NCBI GenBank assembly: GCA_937969495.1
Contig: CALBVY010000016.1
Coordinates: 1 to 60,550, forward strand
Source of the DNA: an uncultured Verrucomicrobiales bacterium
Lineage (GTDB): Bacteria > Verrucomicrobiota > Verrucomicrobiia > Verrucomicrobiales > Akkermansiaceae
DNA: 60,550 nt
Direction of reading: 5' to 3'
Each line of letters opens with the position of its first letter. The first letter of the stretch is position 1. A program made the position numbers and the translations under genes. Of the stretch, positions 52,855-60,550 are shown in pieces. A model generated the notes under the pieces. That model worked only from the letters and a program-made list of their open reading frames with translations. It was not told the origin of the DNA and ran no database searches.

Positions 52855-53772
52855 TCACCCCCAGTTACTTATCTCCTTTAATCTCGTCAAGCGGTGTTCG
52901 ATTTCTTGTTCCGTTACCGTTTCCAGTCTGCGGGTAGAGAAATCTTCACAGGTGAAGCTGGCAAGGATAGAGCCACGTAAAATAGCATCGCGAATTTTTT
53001 CAAAGCTAAAGTCAACTCCTCCGAGACTCGCTAAATAACCAGCCATGGCACCAAGAAAAGTATCACCAGCACCGGTGGGATCAACAATCTCCCGTAATGG
53101 CCAAGCGTGGAACTTAAACATGGAACCGTCTGGGCCAAACAGAATCGAGCCAAATTCACCGAGCTTAATCACTACGTAGCGAGGTCCCTTTTCCAAAAGC
53201 AGCTCTCCTGCTAGAATGAGATTAGCCGTACCAGCGAACTCTCGTGCCTCAGATTCATTGATCACCAGCAAGTCTATACGCTGGAGCACCTCATGCAGTC
53301 TTTCATTAGCGATCTCTATCCAGAGGTCCATGGTATCAGCCACCACAAACTTCTCGGCAGCAGAGCACTGATCTAACATCTGAATCTGATTGTCTGGTGA
53401 CATATTCGCAGGCACGACGATCCGACTCCCTGCGATCTCCTCTGGCACCTGCACCTGCCAGCTTTCCAAGACATTTAATCCCACCCGATGCGTGGTGCGG
53501 TCATTCATGTTTTCATGGTATTCCCCAGTCCAGGTGAAAGACTCGCTCTCAGAACGTTCCACACCATGGAGGCTAACTCCGCGACTTTCTAACATTTTCA
53601 AATGCTGCTCTGGATAATCATAGCCCACCACACCTAATAGATGGGCTGGCTGAGTGAAATAACTAGCGGCTAGAGATGCATAAGCTGCGGAGCCGCCAAG
53701 GAGATTCTCTGCCGCTGCAGTAGGAGTGGAGACGTTATCGATAGCGATGGTTCCGCCGATGATGATAGACAT
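52855..53772 (-). CDS. PfkB-family carbohydrate/nucleoside kinase
   Basis: The 305-residue protein has the ribokinase fold. The N-terminal signature is LLGGSAAYASLAASYF and the C-terminal catalytic signature is VDPTGAGDTFLGAMAGYLAS, with the base aspartate in GAGD. Substrate residues do not identify the sugar; fructose, ribose, adenosine or inosine kinases are all possible. It starts seven bases after the thiE stop on the same strand, so it is probably co-transcribed, but a thiamine role is not implied, since ThiD/ThiM have different families. Confidence 0.85.
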   Translation of the reverse strand: MSIIIGGTIAIDNVSTPTAAAENLLGGSAAYASLAASYFTQPAHLLGVVGYDYPEQHLKMLESRGVSLHGVERSESESFTWTGEYHENMNDRTTHRVGLNVLESWQVQVPEEIAGSRIVVPANMSPDNQIQMLDQCSAAEKFVVADTMDLWIEIANERLHEVLQRIDLLVINESEAREFAGTANLILAGELLLEKGPRYVVIKLGEFGSILFGPDGSMFKFHAWPLREIVDPTGAGDTFLGAMAGYLASLGGVDFSFEKIRDAILRGSILASFTCEDFSTRRLETVTEQEIEHRLTRLKEISNWG

Positions 53773-53778
53773 GATATT

Positions 53779-54507
53779 TTAAATAAATGATTGGATCGTA
53801 GATACTACCTTGCTTGTAGACTGAAGCACGTCTTCAGCCTGCAACAACGCAGAAACAATGACTACGCGATACGCCCCTGAAGCAAGCACTAATTGCAGAT
53901 TTTCTGGCTTAATACCACCAATACAAAATACCGGAATACTCTTCCCCACGCTCTTTTGCACAGCACGGATACCCTCGAGGCCGATACCTGGCCGGCCTTG
54001 TTTCGTGGGAGTAGGGAAAAGCGGACCATAGCCGATGTAGTCAAAGCCTTCCGCCAAGGCATCCTGCGCCTGCTCCACCGAGTGGGTAGATCTCCCCACA
54101 ATCATCTCATCCCCCACAACAGCACGCACACCTGCCAGCGTCCCATCGCCCTGCCCAATGTGAACTCCATCTGCACTCACAGCCAGAGCCACTTCTGAAA
54201 AATCATTAATAATAAACGGCACTCCATACTCTTTACACTTAGTGCCTAGATCCGGCAGATGTCGCTCTATTAAAGCAAGCACTTGCTCTGCCGTCATCCC
54301 CTTAGCACGCAGCTGTAATACCCCCACACCACCCGCTAGAAGTGCATCCGCCACACGTGACATATTTTCAGCCGCTACATAGCCAGTATCTAAAATACCA
54401 TACAATCTGGTCGCCTGCTGCATCCGCTTCATGACGCAAATCACTAATTGATAAACACCAAAGTGCAAACTGAATACTACAAACTTAGATCTAAATTCCA
54501 TTGCCAT
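53779..54507 (-). CDS. thiE: Thiamine-phosphate synthase
   Basis: ThiE joins HMP-pyrophosphate and thiazole phosphate to make thiamine phosphate. The protein has LQLRAKGMTAEQVLAL, INDFSEVALAVSADGVHIGQ, YIGYGPLFPTPTKQG and VFCIGGI, which are diagnostic. Two starts are possible. I keep the ATG at 54507 because GGAGGAGG lies six bases upstream, the strongest ribosome-binding site in the window; this gives 242 residues with an N-terminal extension. A shorter protein from the ATG at 54432 (217 residues) would match the normal family length but has no such site. The rest of the thiamine pathway is not in view. Confidence 0.88.
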   Translation of the reverse strand: MAMEFRSKFVVFSLHFGVYQLVICVMKRMQQATRLYGILDTGYVAAENMSRVADALLAGGVGVLQLRAKGMTAEQVLALIERHLPDLGTKCKEYGVPFIINDFSEVALAVSADGVHIGQGDGTLAGVRAVVGDEMIVGRSTHSVEQAQDALAEGFDYIGYGPLFPTPTKQGRPGIGLEGIRAVQKSVGKSIPVFCIGGIKPENLQLVLASGAYRVVIVSALLQAEDVLQSTSKVVSTIQSFI

Positions 54508-54550
54508 CGTTCGCCTCCTCCGCTATCACCCCGCTCGAAACATAATCATC

Positions 54551-55411
54551 ATGGCTGAATCACCTATACCCATCGCTGAAATCGACCACGGCCCGAGCAA
54601 GTTTGACCAGTTTCTGGATCAACACACCTCCAAGCTCGTCATCGGCGCTATTCTCATCGCCCTCGGCGTTATTGGCTACGTCATCTACTCAGGCCTGGCT
54701 CGCGCCAAGGCAGAAGAAGCTGGTGCCTCAGTCATCGCAGCAGAAAACGCCTCTGACTACCAAGACGTCATCAAAAGCTGGCCTAAAACAAAATCTGCAG
54801 AAAGTGCCATGCTCTTACTCGCAGGAGTCCAATGGGAAGAATCTCAGGCGGATTCCATTCAAACGCTGCGCGATTTTCTAAGCAATCACCCTGAACACCC
54901 TGCCGCTGCCACCGCGAAGGTCAGTCTTGGTCTAAGGCTTGCAGAGCAAGATAAGAAAGATGAAGCCATCACCCTACTCACTGAAGTAGCCAATGACGCT
55001 AATGCCTCCTTCATCGCCCCGCTTGCATGTATCACGCTAGGAGATCTTGCCAAAGTATCAGGAAATACAAATCAAGCAAAAACCTGGTATGAAAAAGCCA
55101 CGGAAGACCCGGCAGAACAAGGCAACACCTACTTAGACACCGCACAAGCACGTATAGCACTGGTGAATGCCCTACCGCCCACCAAAATTCAGCCCGCCCC
55201 ACCAGCACCCGCAACTCCACCTACACCTAACGCTCCCACCCCTACTATTCCTACACCACCAACCCCAGGAGCAGCAACATCAACGCCGCCAACACCACCA
55301 GTGCCGCCAGTATTACCGCCTCTCGTCGAGCCTGATACACCCGAAACAGACCCAAAAAAGAACGTCGAGGAGAATCCCACCCAGTCACCCGAAGGTGGCT
55401 CAGCCCAATAA
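54551..55411 (+). CDS. Membrane-anchored TPR protein with proline-rich tail
   Basis: The 286-residue protein starts with a short cytoplasmic segment (HGPSKFDQFLDQH), then a membrane helix (LVIGAILIALGVIGYVIYS). A helical TPR-like region follows (residues about 60-215; AMLLLAGVQWEESQADSIQ, GDLAKVSGNTNQAKTWYEKA). The last 70 residues are rich in proline and threonine (PPAPATPPTPNAPTP) and end acidic. The fold resembles the YfgM/TPR_21 family of membrane TPR proteins that act with chaperones or Sec. It precedes two bactofilin genes on the same strand. Confidence 0.72.
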   Translation: MAESPIPIAEIDHGPSKFDQFLDQHTSKLVIGAILIALGVIGYVIYSGLARAKAEEAGASVIAAENASDYQDVIKSWPKTKSAESAMLLLAGVQWEESQADSIQTLRDFLSNHPEHPAAATAKVSLGLRLAEQDKKDEAITLLTEVANDANASFIAPLACITLGDLAKVSGNTNQAKTWYEKATEDPAEQGNTYLDTAQARIALVNALPPTKIQPAPPAPATPPTPNAPTPTIPTPPTPGAATSTPPTPPVPPVLPPLVEPDTPETDPKKNVEENPTQSPEGGSAQ

Positions 55412-55468
55412 TTGAAGCTCTATCCTTCACGACAGCACCTGGAAAAAACTTTTAAAAAAAATCATCTT

Positions 55469-55489
55469 GCAAAACACCCCCTGTTTTGC
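55469..55489 (+). other. Hairpin before the first bactofilin gene
   Basis: GCAAAACA (55469-55476) and TGTTTTGC (55482-55489) form a perfect 8-bp stem around a C5 loop. It lies 34 bases before the GTG start of the bactofilin gene and lacks a T-tract. It may be a leader structure or a protein-binding site. Confidence 0.35.
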
Positions 55490-55522
55490 GACTTATTCAC
55501 ATAGCAACCATACTCATTCAAC

Positions 55523-56068
55523 GTGTTTCAAAAAGTAATAGGACAAAAGTCAGAATCAGCCGCCAGCGGCTCCAGCAACGCACCTGCCAGCACACCTCCC
55601 GCACCAGCCCAGCCTAGTGCTCCAAGTAGCCCAGCTGCCCCTCCCTCATCCAGCACAAGCACATCAAGCCCCAGCGGACGTAACGTTCTCAGCTCTGATG
55701 TAGAGATCAAGGGAACCATTAAATTTTCCAATGATCTCGTTGTTGACGGTAAAATTGAAGGACACATCAACTCCGATGGCTCTCTCACCGTTGGCGAAAA
55801 TGCCCGCATTAAGGCTGAGATCAAAACTCGTTCGGTGATCATCTACGGTAAAGTACACGGTAATATCGAAGTCACTGACAGAGTCGAGCTCAAGGCCAAT
55901 GCCGAGCTTGTAGGAGACATCAAAGCCGCTTCACTCTCGATTGAATCTGGCGCCATCTTCGTAGGCAAATCAACTGTGGGAACACCCAGCGTCAAACCTC
56001 AACAGACAAGCCAAGGAAGCACCAGCAAAGCTGATTCCAAAGGCTCCAAGATGGCTACAGCCTCCTAG
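55523..56068 (+). CDS. Bactofilin
   Basis: Bactofilins are cytoskeletal proteins that polymerise through a right-handed beta-helix. The 181-residue protein has an unstructured proline/serine-rich N-terminus (PASTPPAPAQPSAPSS), then the bactofilin core (SSDVEIKGTIKFSNDLVVDG to about residue 160, with VIIYGKVHGNIEVTDRV and LVGDIKAASLSI), and a short polar tail. The start is GTG. A terminator follows, before a second bactofilin gene. The roles known in other bacteria are cell-shape control and positioning of other proteins. Confidence 0.92.
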   Translation: MFQKVIGQKSESAASGSSNAPASTPPAPAQPSAPSSPAAPPSSSTSTSSPSGRNVLSSDVEIKGTIKFSNDLVVDGKIEGHINSDGSLTVGENARIKAEIKTRSVIIYGKVHGNIEVTDRVELKANAELVGDIKAASLSIESGAIFVGKSTVGTPSVKPQQTSQGSTSKADSKGSKMATAS

Positions 56069-56098
56069 CTGGGGTTTGTATGATACCTTCCCTCTCTC

Positions 56099-56140
56099 AA
56101 CCCACCGCAGGTTCCACCAGCGAGTGGGTTTTTTCTTTTT
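56099..56140 (+). terminator. Intrinsic terminator after the first bactofilin gene
   Basis: AACCCAC (56099-56105) pairs with GTGGGTT (56124-56130) and is followed by TTTTCTTTTT. It lies 30 bases past the stop and separates the two bactofilin genes, so the second must have its own promoter in the next 75 bases or depend on read-through. Confidence 0.85.
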
Positions 56141-56214
56141 CTGATATCACTCAGCCAACCTAGCAGATCACTCCAGTCGCCCTTTCCTCATCTATTATCC
56201 GACCCCCTATCAGC

Positions 56215-57177
56215 ATGCTCTTTTTTTCTTCTAAAAACAAAAAAGACTCATCAGATGGACCGCCCGAAAGGAAGAACATCGTCACCCTAACATGTCCTGA
56301 GTGTGGCTTTGAGCAAACAGAATCAAACCTAGCAGTTTCCACCTACTGCCGTGGTTGCAACGCTCACTATAAAATCATAGATGGCAAAGCGCAGCCTAAC
56401 AAAAAAATACCTGTCACCCACTTCCCATCCACCACAGATAAAGATCCTTCACCTAAATTACGCCCTAGCCATGATGACCTCCAGCCATCAAGCAACGCGC
56501 CTCCTCAAGAACAAAAAGAAACCTCGGCTAAAACCAATCAAAAAAAAGAACAAGAGATCCGCTCTACTTTCAACAAACCAACCCAAGAACCCAAAGCAGA
56601 ACCATCCAGCCTCATTCAAAAAGCAGCGGCCAGCACTGGCCTTTTTCATACCCAGAGCAAACAACGTGAGGTAGCTTGTTTTGAATGCGATAAAGTTCAC
56701 ACAGCATCCTCTGAAGCCAGCTCAACACTCTGCCCTGCATGCGGCACCTACATTGCACTGAAGGACTACACCATCCACTCAAACTGGAACCGCCGTATCA
56801 AGACACGCGGTGATGTTATCATTCATAAAAAAGCCTCTGTTACCGGTATCACCATCGACTGCAATCATCTCACCACTCATGGAGATTTTACAGGAGGAGC
56901 AAACTGCTCAGGAGACTTCACCATCCGAAGCCACGGAAAAATTATGGGCAAAGTCCGCTGTAGACGACTAATCATTGAGAAAAAAGCCCAAGTAGAATTC
57001 GCCAACACCGTACACTGCGAAGACGCCATCATTGATGGTAATGTCACTGGAAATTTTGACTGCACAGGCAAGCTAGCCCTACAAAAAAAAGCCACCCTAA
57101 CAGGAAACATCAAGGTAGCCACGATGGTCATCGAAGAAGGCGCCAGACACAACGGCCGTATGTCCATTGGTCAATAA
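56215..57177 (+). CDS. Bactofilin with two N-terminal zinc-ribbon motifs
   Basis: The 320-residue protein has CxxC pairs that can form two zinc ribbons: CPECGFEQ with CRGC (residues about 28-50) and CFECDKVH with CPAC (about 158-182). A lysine/proline-rich linker separates them. The C-terminal 140 residues form a bactofilin-type beta-helix (TRGDVIIHKKASVTGITIDC, GDFTIRSHGKIMGKVRC, LALQKKATLTGNIKVATMVI). Zinc ribbons suggest that this filament binds DNA, RNA or another protein. It is preceded by a normal bactofilin and a terminator, and is followed after 95 bases by nadA. Confidence 0.85.
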   Translation: MLFFSSKNKKDSSDGPPERKNIVTLTCPECGFEQTESNLAVSTYCRGCNAHYKIIDGKAQPNKKIPVTHFPSTTDKDPSPKLRPSHDDLQPSSNAPPQEQKETSAKTNQKKEQEIRSTFNKPTQEPKAEPSSLIQKAAASTGLFHTQSKQREVACFECDKVHTASSEASSTLCPACGTYIALKDYTIHSNWNRRIKTRGDVIIHKKASVTGITIDCNHLTTHGDFTGGANCSGDFTIRSHGKIMGKVRCRRLIIEKKAQVEFANTVHCEDAIIDGNVTGNFDCTGKLALQKKATLTGNIKVATMVIEEGARHNGRMSIGQ

Positions 57178-57272
57178 ACACAAAATCTCAACGTATTTCT
57201 CACCATGAATGCGATGATCAGCCTCCTCCATTATCCACTTGTTTCTTTTACCCTCCGTTTTACGTTATTCAC

Positions 57273-58211
57273 ATGCCAACCACTTCTCTCGATCTTCGTG
57301 CTGACATCTTGCGTCTAAAAAAAGAACGCAACGCCATCATTCTCGCCCACAATTATCAAACTGGAGACATCCAAGACATTGCTGACTACGTGGGTGACTC
57401 ACTTGGCCTCGCTTATCAAGCGCAAGAAACAGATGCAGACGTTATCGCCTTCTGCGGCGTGCACTTCATGGCGGAAACAGCCAAAATCGTCAACCCCAAC
57501 AAAACTGTCATCCTGCCAGATAAAGATGCCGGCTGCTCCCTAGAAGAATCCTGCCCTGCCGATGAACTCGAGAAATACCTCAAGGAAAACGCAGATAAAA
57601 ACTACTACGTCATCGCTTACATCAACTGCTCCGCTGGAGTAAAAGCACTCTGTGATGTCATCTGCACATCTGGCAATGCGGTAAAAATTGTCAATAAAGC
57701 CCCAGCAGACCGCCCTATCCTCTTTGTCCCTGACGCAAATCTCGGCGCATGGGTGATGGAGCAAACAGGTCGGAAAATGGATCTATGGAAAGGTGCCTGC
57801 TACGTCCACGTCGAGTTCACCCGTAACTCAATCAGCAAAATTAAGGAGGAGTATCCAGATGCACTCGTCGTAGCCCACCCAGAATGCACCACGGCCGTTA
57901 GACTACTCGCTGATGAAGTCTGCTCCACAGAGAAAATGGTCGATTTCTGTAAAAATACTCCAGTAAAAAACATCATCGTCGTCACCGAAAGCGGCATGCT
58001 CCACCGCTTACAAAAAGAAGCACCAGACAAGAATCTCATCCCTGGCCCCACCGATCACTGCGCGTGCAACGATTGCAAATTCATGAAAATGAATACCCTG
58101 CAGAAGCTACACGCCTGCCTTGATACACTCGAGCCACAAGTCATCCTACCAGAGGATGTAAGACAGCGCGCAGAGGCACCTTTACTGAGAATGTTAGAAC
58201 AATCGAAGTAA
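57273..58211 (+). CDS. nadA: Quinolinate synthase
   Basis: NadA condenses iminoaspartate with dihydroxyacetone phosphate to quinolinate for NAD synthesis and needs a [4Fe-4S] cluster. The 312-residue protein has ILAHNYQTGDIQDIADYVGD, AFCGVHFMAETAKI, the cysteine sites in INCSAGVK, HPECTTAV and HCACNDCKFM, and VESGML-like VTESGMLHRL. NadB and NadC are not in the window. The gene is followed by aroB after 33 bases on the same strand. Confidence 0.95.
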   Translation: MPTTSLDLRADILRLKKERNAIILAHNYQTGDIQDIADYVGDSLGLAYQAQETDADVIAFCGVHFMAETAKIVNPNKTVILPDKDAGCSLEESCPADELEKYLKENADKNYYVIAYINCSAGVKALCDVICTSGNAVKIVNKAPADRPILFVPDANLGAWVMEQTGRKMDLWKGACYVHVEFTRNSISKIKEEYPDALVVAHPECTTAVRLLADEVCSTEKMVDFCKNTPVKNIIVVTESGMLHRLQKEAPDKNLIPGPTDHCACNDCKFMKMNTLQKLHACLDTLEPQVILPEDVRQRAEAPLLRMLEQSK

Positions 58212-58244
58212 ATTAACATTCACAACTCCACCCCATCGATTCCC

Positions 58245-59312
58245 GTGCCCACCGTCCACGTTGACCTTGCCGATCGCTCTTACGACATCTTTGTTGAAGA
58301 TGGCCTATTACATCGAGCTGGCGAGCTCATCACCAGCGCTGGCCTATCTGGAAAGTGTGCAATCATCACGGACTCCAATGTAGCACCGCATTATTCAGAC
58401 ATTCTGCTCAAACAAATCCCCCATGCCAGCCTGCACACCGTAAAGGCCGGTGAGGCTAGCAAATCCATGCAGCAGGTAGCCGAACTATGCGGGGAGCTAA
58501 ACAGGGCCAACCATGACCGTGGCTCATTCATCATCGCCCTAGGAGGAGGTGTGGTGGGTGATCTCGCCGGCTTTGTAGCAGCTATTTTTTACCGCGGTAT
58601 CCCCTTTGTGCAAATCCCTACCACCATCGTCTCTCAGGTCGATAGCTCCGCAGGTGGAAAAACAGGGGTGAATGCCCCCGAGGGGAAAAATCTCATAGGC
58701 AGCTTTCATCAGCCTAACTTAGTCATCGTAGACCCCCTAACACTCGCCACGCTACCCGGGCGTGAGTATCGCGAGGGCTACGCTGAAGTTATTAAACACG
58801 CCGCCATCCGTGATGCCGCTATGCTCGATGATCTCGCCGTAATGAATCCAGCAGATCAACACCCCTCTGCAGATCTATTAGCACGGAATCTAGCCATCAA
58901 AGCACGTGTTGTTGAGGAAGATGAACAAGAAACCTCCGGCGCACGCGCTCTACTGAACTTCGGACATACCATTGGTCACGGCATTGAGGCCTCTCTCCCC
59001 TACGGTGCCATGCTTCACGGCGAGGCCATCTCATTGGGTATACGCGCAGCGCTTTTTCTCTCTGAAAAAATCAATTGCCTTTCTACCACTGACAGCCAAC
59101 ACATCCTTGATTTATTAGCAAATTTTCAACTTCCTCTGACCCTCCCCGATGACATCTCTACAGAGACCATCATGACCAAGCTCAGCAGAGATAAAAAATT
59201 TACCGGAGGTAAGATTAAATTTGTCCTACTAACCGCCCTAGGGGCAGCCGAGGTCTCTGATCAGGTAACTCTGGATGATATCTGCGAAGCCATAGAGCAC
59301 CTGCGTGCTTAG
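58245..59312 (+). CDS. aroB: 3-dehydroquinate synthase
   Basis: AroB cyclises DAHP to 3-dehydroquinate in the shikimate pathway, using NAD+ and zinc. The 355-residue protein begins with a GTG at 58245. It has LGGGVVGDLAGFVAAIFYRG, PTTIVSQVDSSAGGKTGVN, GREYREGYAEVIKHA with zinc-ligand glutamate, and NFGHTIGHGIEA with zinc-binding histidines. It follows nadA by 33 bases and converges with pheS. Confidence 0.95.
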   Translation: MPTVHVDLADRSYDIFVEDGLLHRAGELITSAGLSGKCAIITDSNVAPHYSDILLKQIPHASLHTVKAGEASKSMQQVAELCGELNRANHDRGSFIIALGGGVVGDLAGFVAAIFYRGIPFVQIPTTIVSQVDSSAGGKTGVNAPEGKNLIGSFHQPNLVIVDPLTLATLPGREYREGYAEVIKHAAIRDAAMLDDLAVMNPADQHPSADLLARNLAIKARVVEEDEQETSGARALLNFGHTIGHGIEASLPYGAMLHGEAISLGIRAALFLSEKINCLSTTDSQHILDLLANFQLPLTLPDDISTETIMTKLSRDKKFTGGKIKFVLLTALGAAEVSDQVTLDDICEAIEHLRA

Positions 59313-59323
59313 CAGAGGCACTT

Positions 59324-60340
59324 TTAAGCAAACTGCTTAAGGAAGCGCACATCATTTTCAATTAATAGGCGGATATCTTTAATCCCCCACTTAATCATCG
59401 CAAGGCGATCAATCCCCATACCAAAAGCAAAGCCTGTAACTTTATCGGGACTGAAGACATCATCACCACGGGTTTCACACAGTGATTCAAACACGGCAGG
59501 ATCAACCATACCACAGCCTGCTATTTCAATCCACTTAGGCTTCTGACCCTTAGCGTGAAGCTTGATATCAATCTCAAAGCTAGGCTCAGTGAAAGGGAAA
59601 AAATGTGGACGAAAACGCACCTCGGTATCTTTACCAAACATCGACTGAAGGAAAAATTCCAGTGTCCCTTTGAGATCACCTAACTGCACATCCTTGTCTA
59701 CATAAAGACCTTCTAACTGATTAAATACAGAGAGGTGAGTGGCATCGATCTCATCCCTACGGTAAGCCGAACCAGGAGCAATGATTCGCACCGGCGGCGT
59801 TACCTTTTCCATAGTACGGATCTGCACACTTGAGGTGTGTGTGCGGAGGAGCTTACCACTATCAAAGTAGAACGTATCTTTCTCGTTACGCGCAGGGTGA
59901 TCCTCCGGCGTATTAAGCGCATCAAAGCAGTGAAACTCAGTTTCAATTTCAGGCCCCTCCGCTAGGGCAAAGCCCATCCGCCGCAGCGTCTGGATAGCGG
60001 AGTCCTTAACCTGAGTAATGGGGTGCAGCCCCCCTACAGGCAGTCCACGCGCTGGAAGGGTAAGATCAATCCCTGCCACAGATTTTTTATCCGCCTCTGC
60101 CTCGAGTGCAGCTTGCTTTTCATCAATCGCAGAAGTGATCGCCTGACGCGCAACGTTGAGTAACTGGCCAACCACAGGTTTATCCTCCTTCGAGAGATCT
60201 CTCATTCCAGCAGAGGCCACAGTGAGCTGCCCCTTTTTACCCAGAAATGCCACACGGGCATCATCGAGGGATTTCTCATCGCCTGCTGCGCTGATGGCGG
60301 CAAGTGCATCGGATTGGATCTTTTCAATTTCCTGCTTCAT
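59324..60340 (-). CDS. pheS: Phenylalanine-tRNA ligase alpha subunit
   Basis: PheS carries the catalytic domain of the phenylalanyl-tRNA synthetase, which charges tRNA-Phe with PheT. I place the start at the ATG at 60340 (338 residues, MKQEIEKIQSDALAAI); the longer frame to 60403 is unlike the family. The class II motifs are present: LRTHTSSVQIRTME, RIIAPGSAYRRDEIDATH, PHFFPFTEPSFEI and the C-terminal GMGIDRLAMIKWGIKDIR. The partner gene pheT is not next to it: aroB converges downstream. PheT must be elsewhere. Confidence 0.95.
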   Translation of the reverse strand: MKQEIEKIQSDALAAISAAGDEKSLDDARVAFLGKKGQLTVASAGMRDLSKEDKPVVGQLLNVARQAITSAIDEKQAALEAEADKKSVAGIDLTLPARGLPVGGLHPITQVKDSAIQTLRRMGFALAEGPEIETEFHCFDALNTPEDHPARNEKDTFYFDSGKLLRTHTSSVQIRTMEKVTPPVRIIAPGSAYRRDEIDATHLSVFNQLEGLYVDKDVQLGDLKGTLEFFLQSMFGKDTEVRFRPHFFPFTEPSFEIDIKLHAKGQKPKWIEIAGCGMVDPAVFESLCETRGDDVFSPDKVTGFAFGMGIDRLAMIKWGIKDIRLLIENDVRFLKQFA

Positions 60341-60413
60341 GGGCGGGTTTTCTTTAAGCGGTTTGGCGCATATGTAAATAGAGAAGTATGTTCTGTGAAT
60401 CACCCAACTAGGG

Positions 60414-60550
60414 CTACCTCATTTTGAGATGTAAGAACTGAGCTAGTAAATCTTCATTAAATGCTGCTTGGAGGCGTTTACCTCTTATGGTGTCTTTGAC
60501 GGTGGTATCCGCCTTAAGTAGATTGAGTGCCATTTTTCTTAGTAAGGCTA
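60414..60550 (-). mobile_element. 3' end of an ISAs1-like transposase, cut by the window edge
   Basis: Reading the minus strand from 60548, an open frame of 44 codons ends at a TAG at 60414-60416. It includes LRKMALNLLKADTTVKDTIR, then GKRLQAAFNEDLLAQFL, which matches the C-terminal end of ISAs1-family (DDE) transposases as I remember them. The rest lies outside the window, so I cannot see the catalytic residues or the other end. The sequence TAGGGCTACC just past the stop may be the inverted repeat at the element end, about 70 bases from the pheS start. Confidence 0.6.

Noticed and set aside
55189-55380. Glycine-rich 63-codon frame on the minus strand
   Set aside because: It is the antisense of the proline-rich tail of the TPR gene and has no independent support.

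Overview
The window looks like chromosome from a member of the Verrucomicrobiota, probably Verrucomicrobiales. The pointers are a PEP-CTERM protein with the tail IPEPSSSALLGLSGLAL and a terminal arginine run, a neighbour resembling the verrucomicrobial TIGR02597-type family, a sialate O-acetylesterase-type protein, an ExbB with its own signal peptide, a DUF5069 protein, bactofilins, and a general lack of Shine-Dalgarno sequences. I could not run a database search, so the taxonomy is inference. Gene density is high and most genes are housekeeping. No CRISPR array, prophage or rRNA was seen. One tRNA-Arg(CCG) and the edge of an ISAs1-like transposase are present.

Layout. 0.4-3.9 kb: an ABC importer of the phosphonate/selenate type (binding lipoprotein, ATPase, fused double permease) with a terminator hairpin between the first two genes. 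3.9-11.3 kb: rsgA, a DUF5069 gene and the glycine cleavage genes gcvP, gcvH and gcvT, divergent from selA. 11.4-17.6 kb: an ExbB-ExbD-ExbD-TPR-TPR energy-transduction operon. 17.9-23.5 kb: tRNA-Arg, an unusual RsmA-Nudix fusion, a Bcp peroxiredoxin, pgsA, der, a HIT protein and a lone DppD-type ATPase. 23.5-27 kb: a small winged-helix regulator, sbtA and sbtB (Na+-dependent bicarbonate transport with its PII-like partner), purE and purK. 26.9-33.2 kb: a UspA gene and an Mrp Na+/H+ antiporter operon with mrpA and mrpB fused. 33.7-38.2 kb: a BlaI / M56-peptidase / secreted thioredoxin operon. 39-41.4 kb: a DUF4130 gene paired with a radical SAM gene of the putative DNA repair type. 41.8-45.5 kb: a CarH-like B12 photoreceptor regulator, a TetR-like protein, an AarF/ABC1 kinase-like protein and an SDR. 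45.5-54.5 kb: an acetylesterase, recF, mtnP, two divergent YkuD-fold proteins, the PEP-CTERM pair, a PfkB kinase and thiE. 54.5-60.3 kb: a membrane TPR protein, two bactofilins (one with zinc ribbons), nadA, aroB and pheS.

The most interesting features are regulatory or architectural. A two-half-site element with a strictly conserved 10-bp T-rich spacer occurs three times: before the winged-helix gene, before sbtAB, and in the long gap upstream of the uspA-mrp operon. This hints at one regulon for bicarbonate uptake and Na+/H+ homeostasis. Two TGTG-N8-CACA operators exactly 40 bp apart sit at the start of the BlaI operon. The methyltransferase RsmA is fused in one frame to a complete Nudix hydrolase. 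A predicted light-responsive operon carries a conserved-looking SDR that lacks the catalytic tyrosine.
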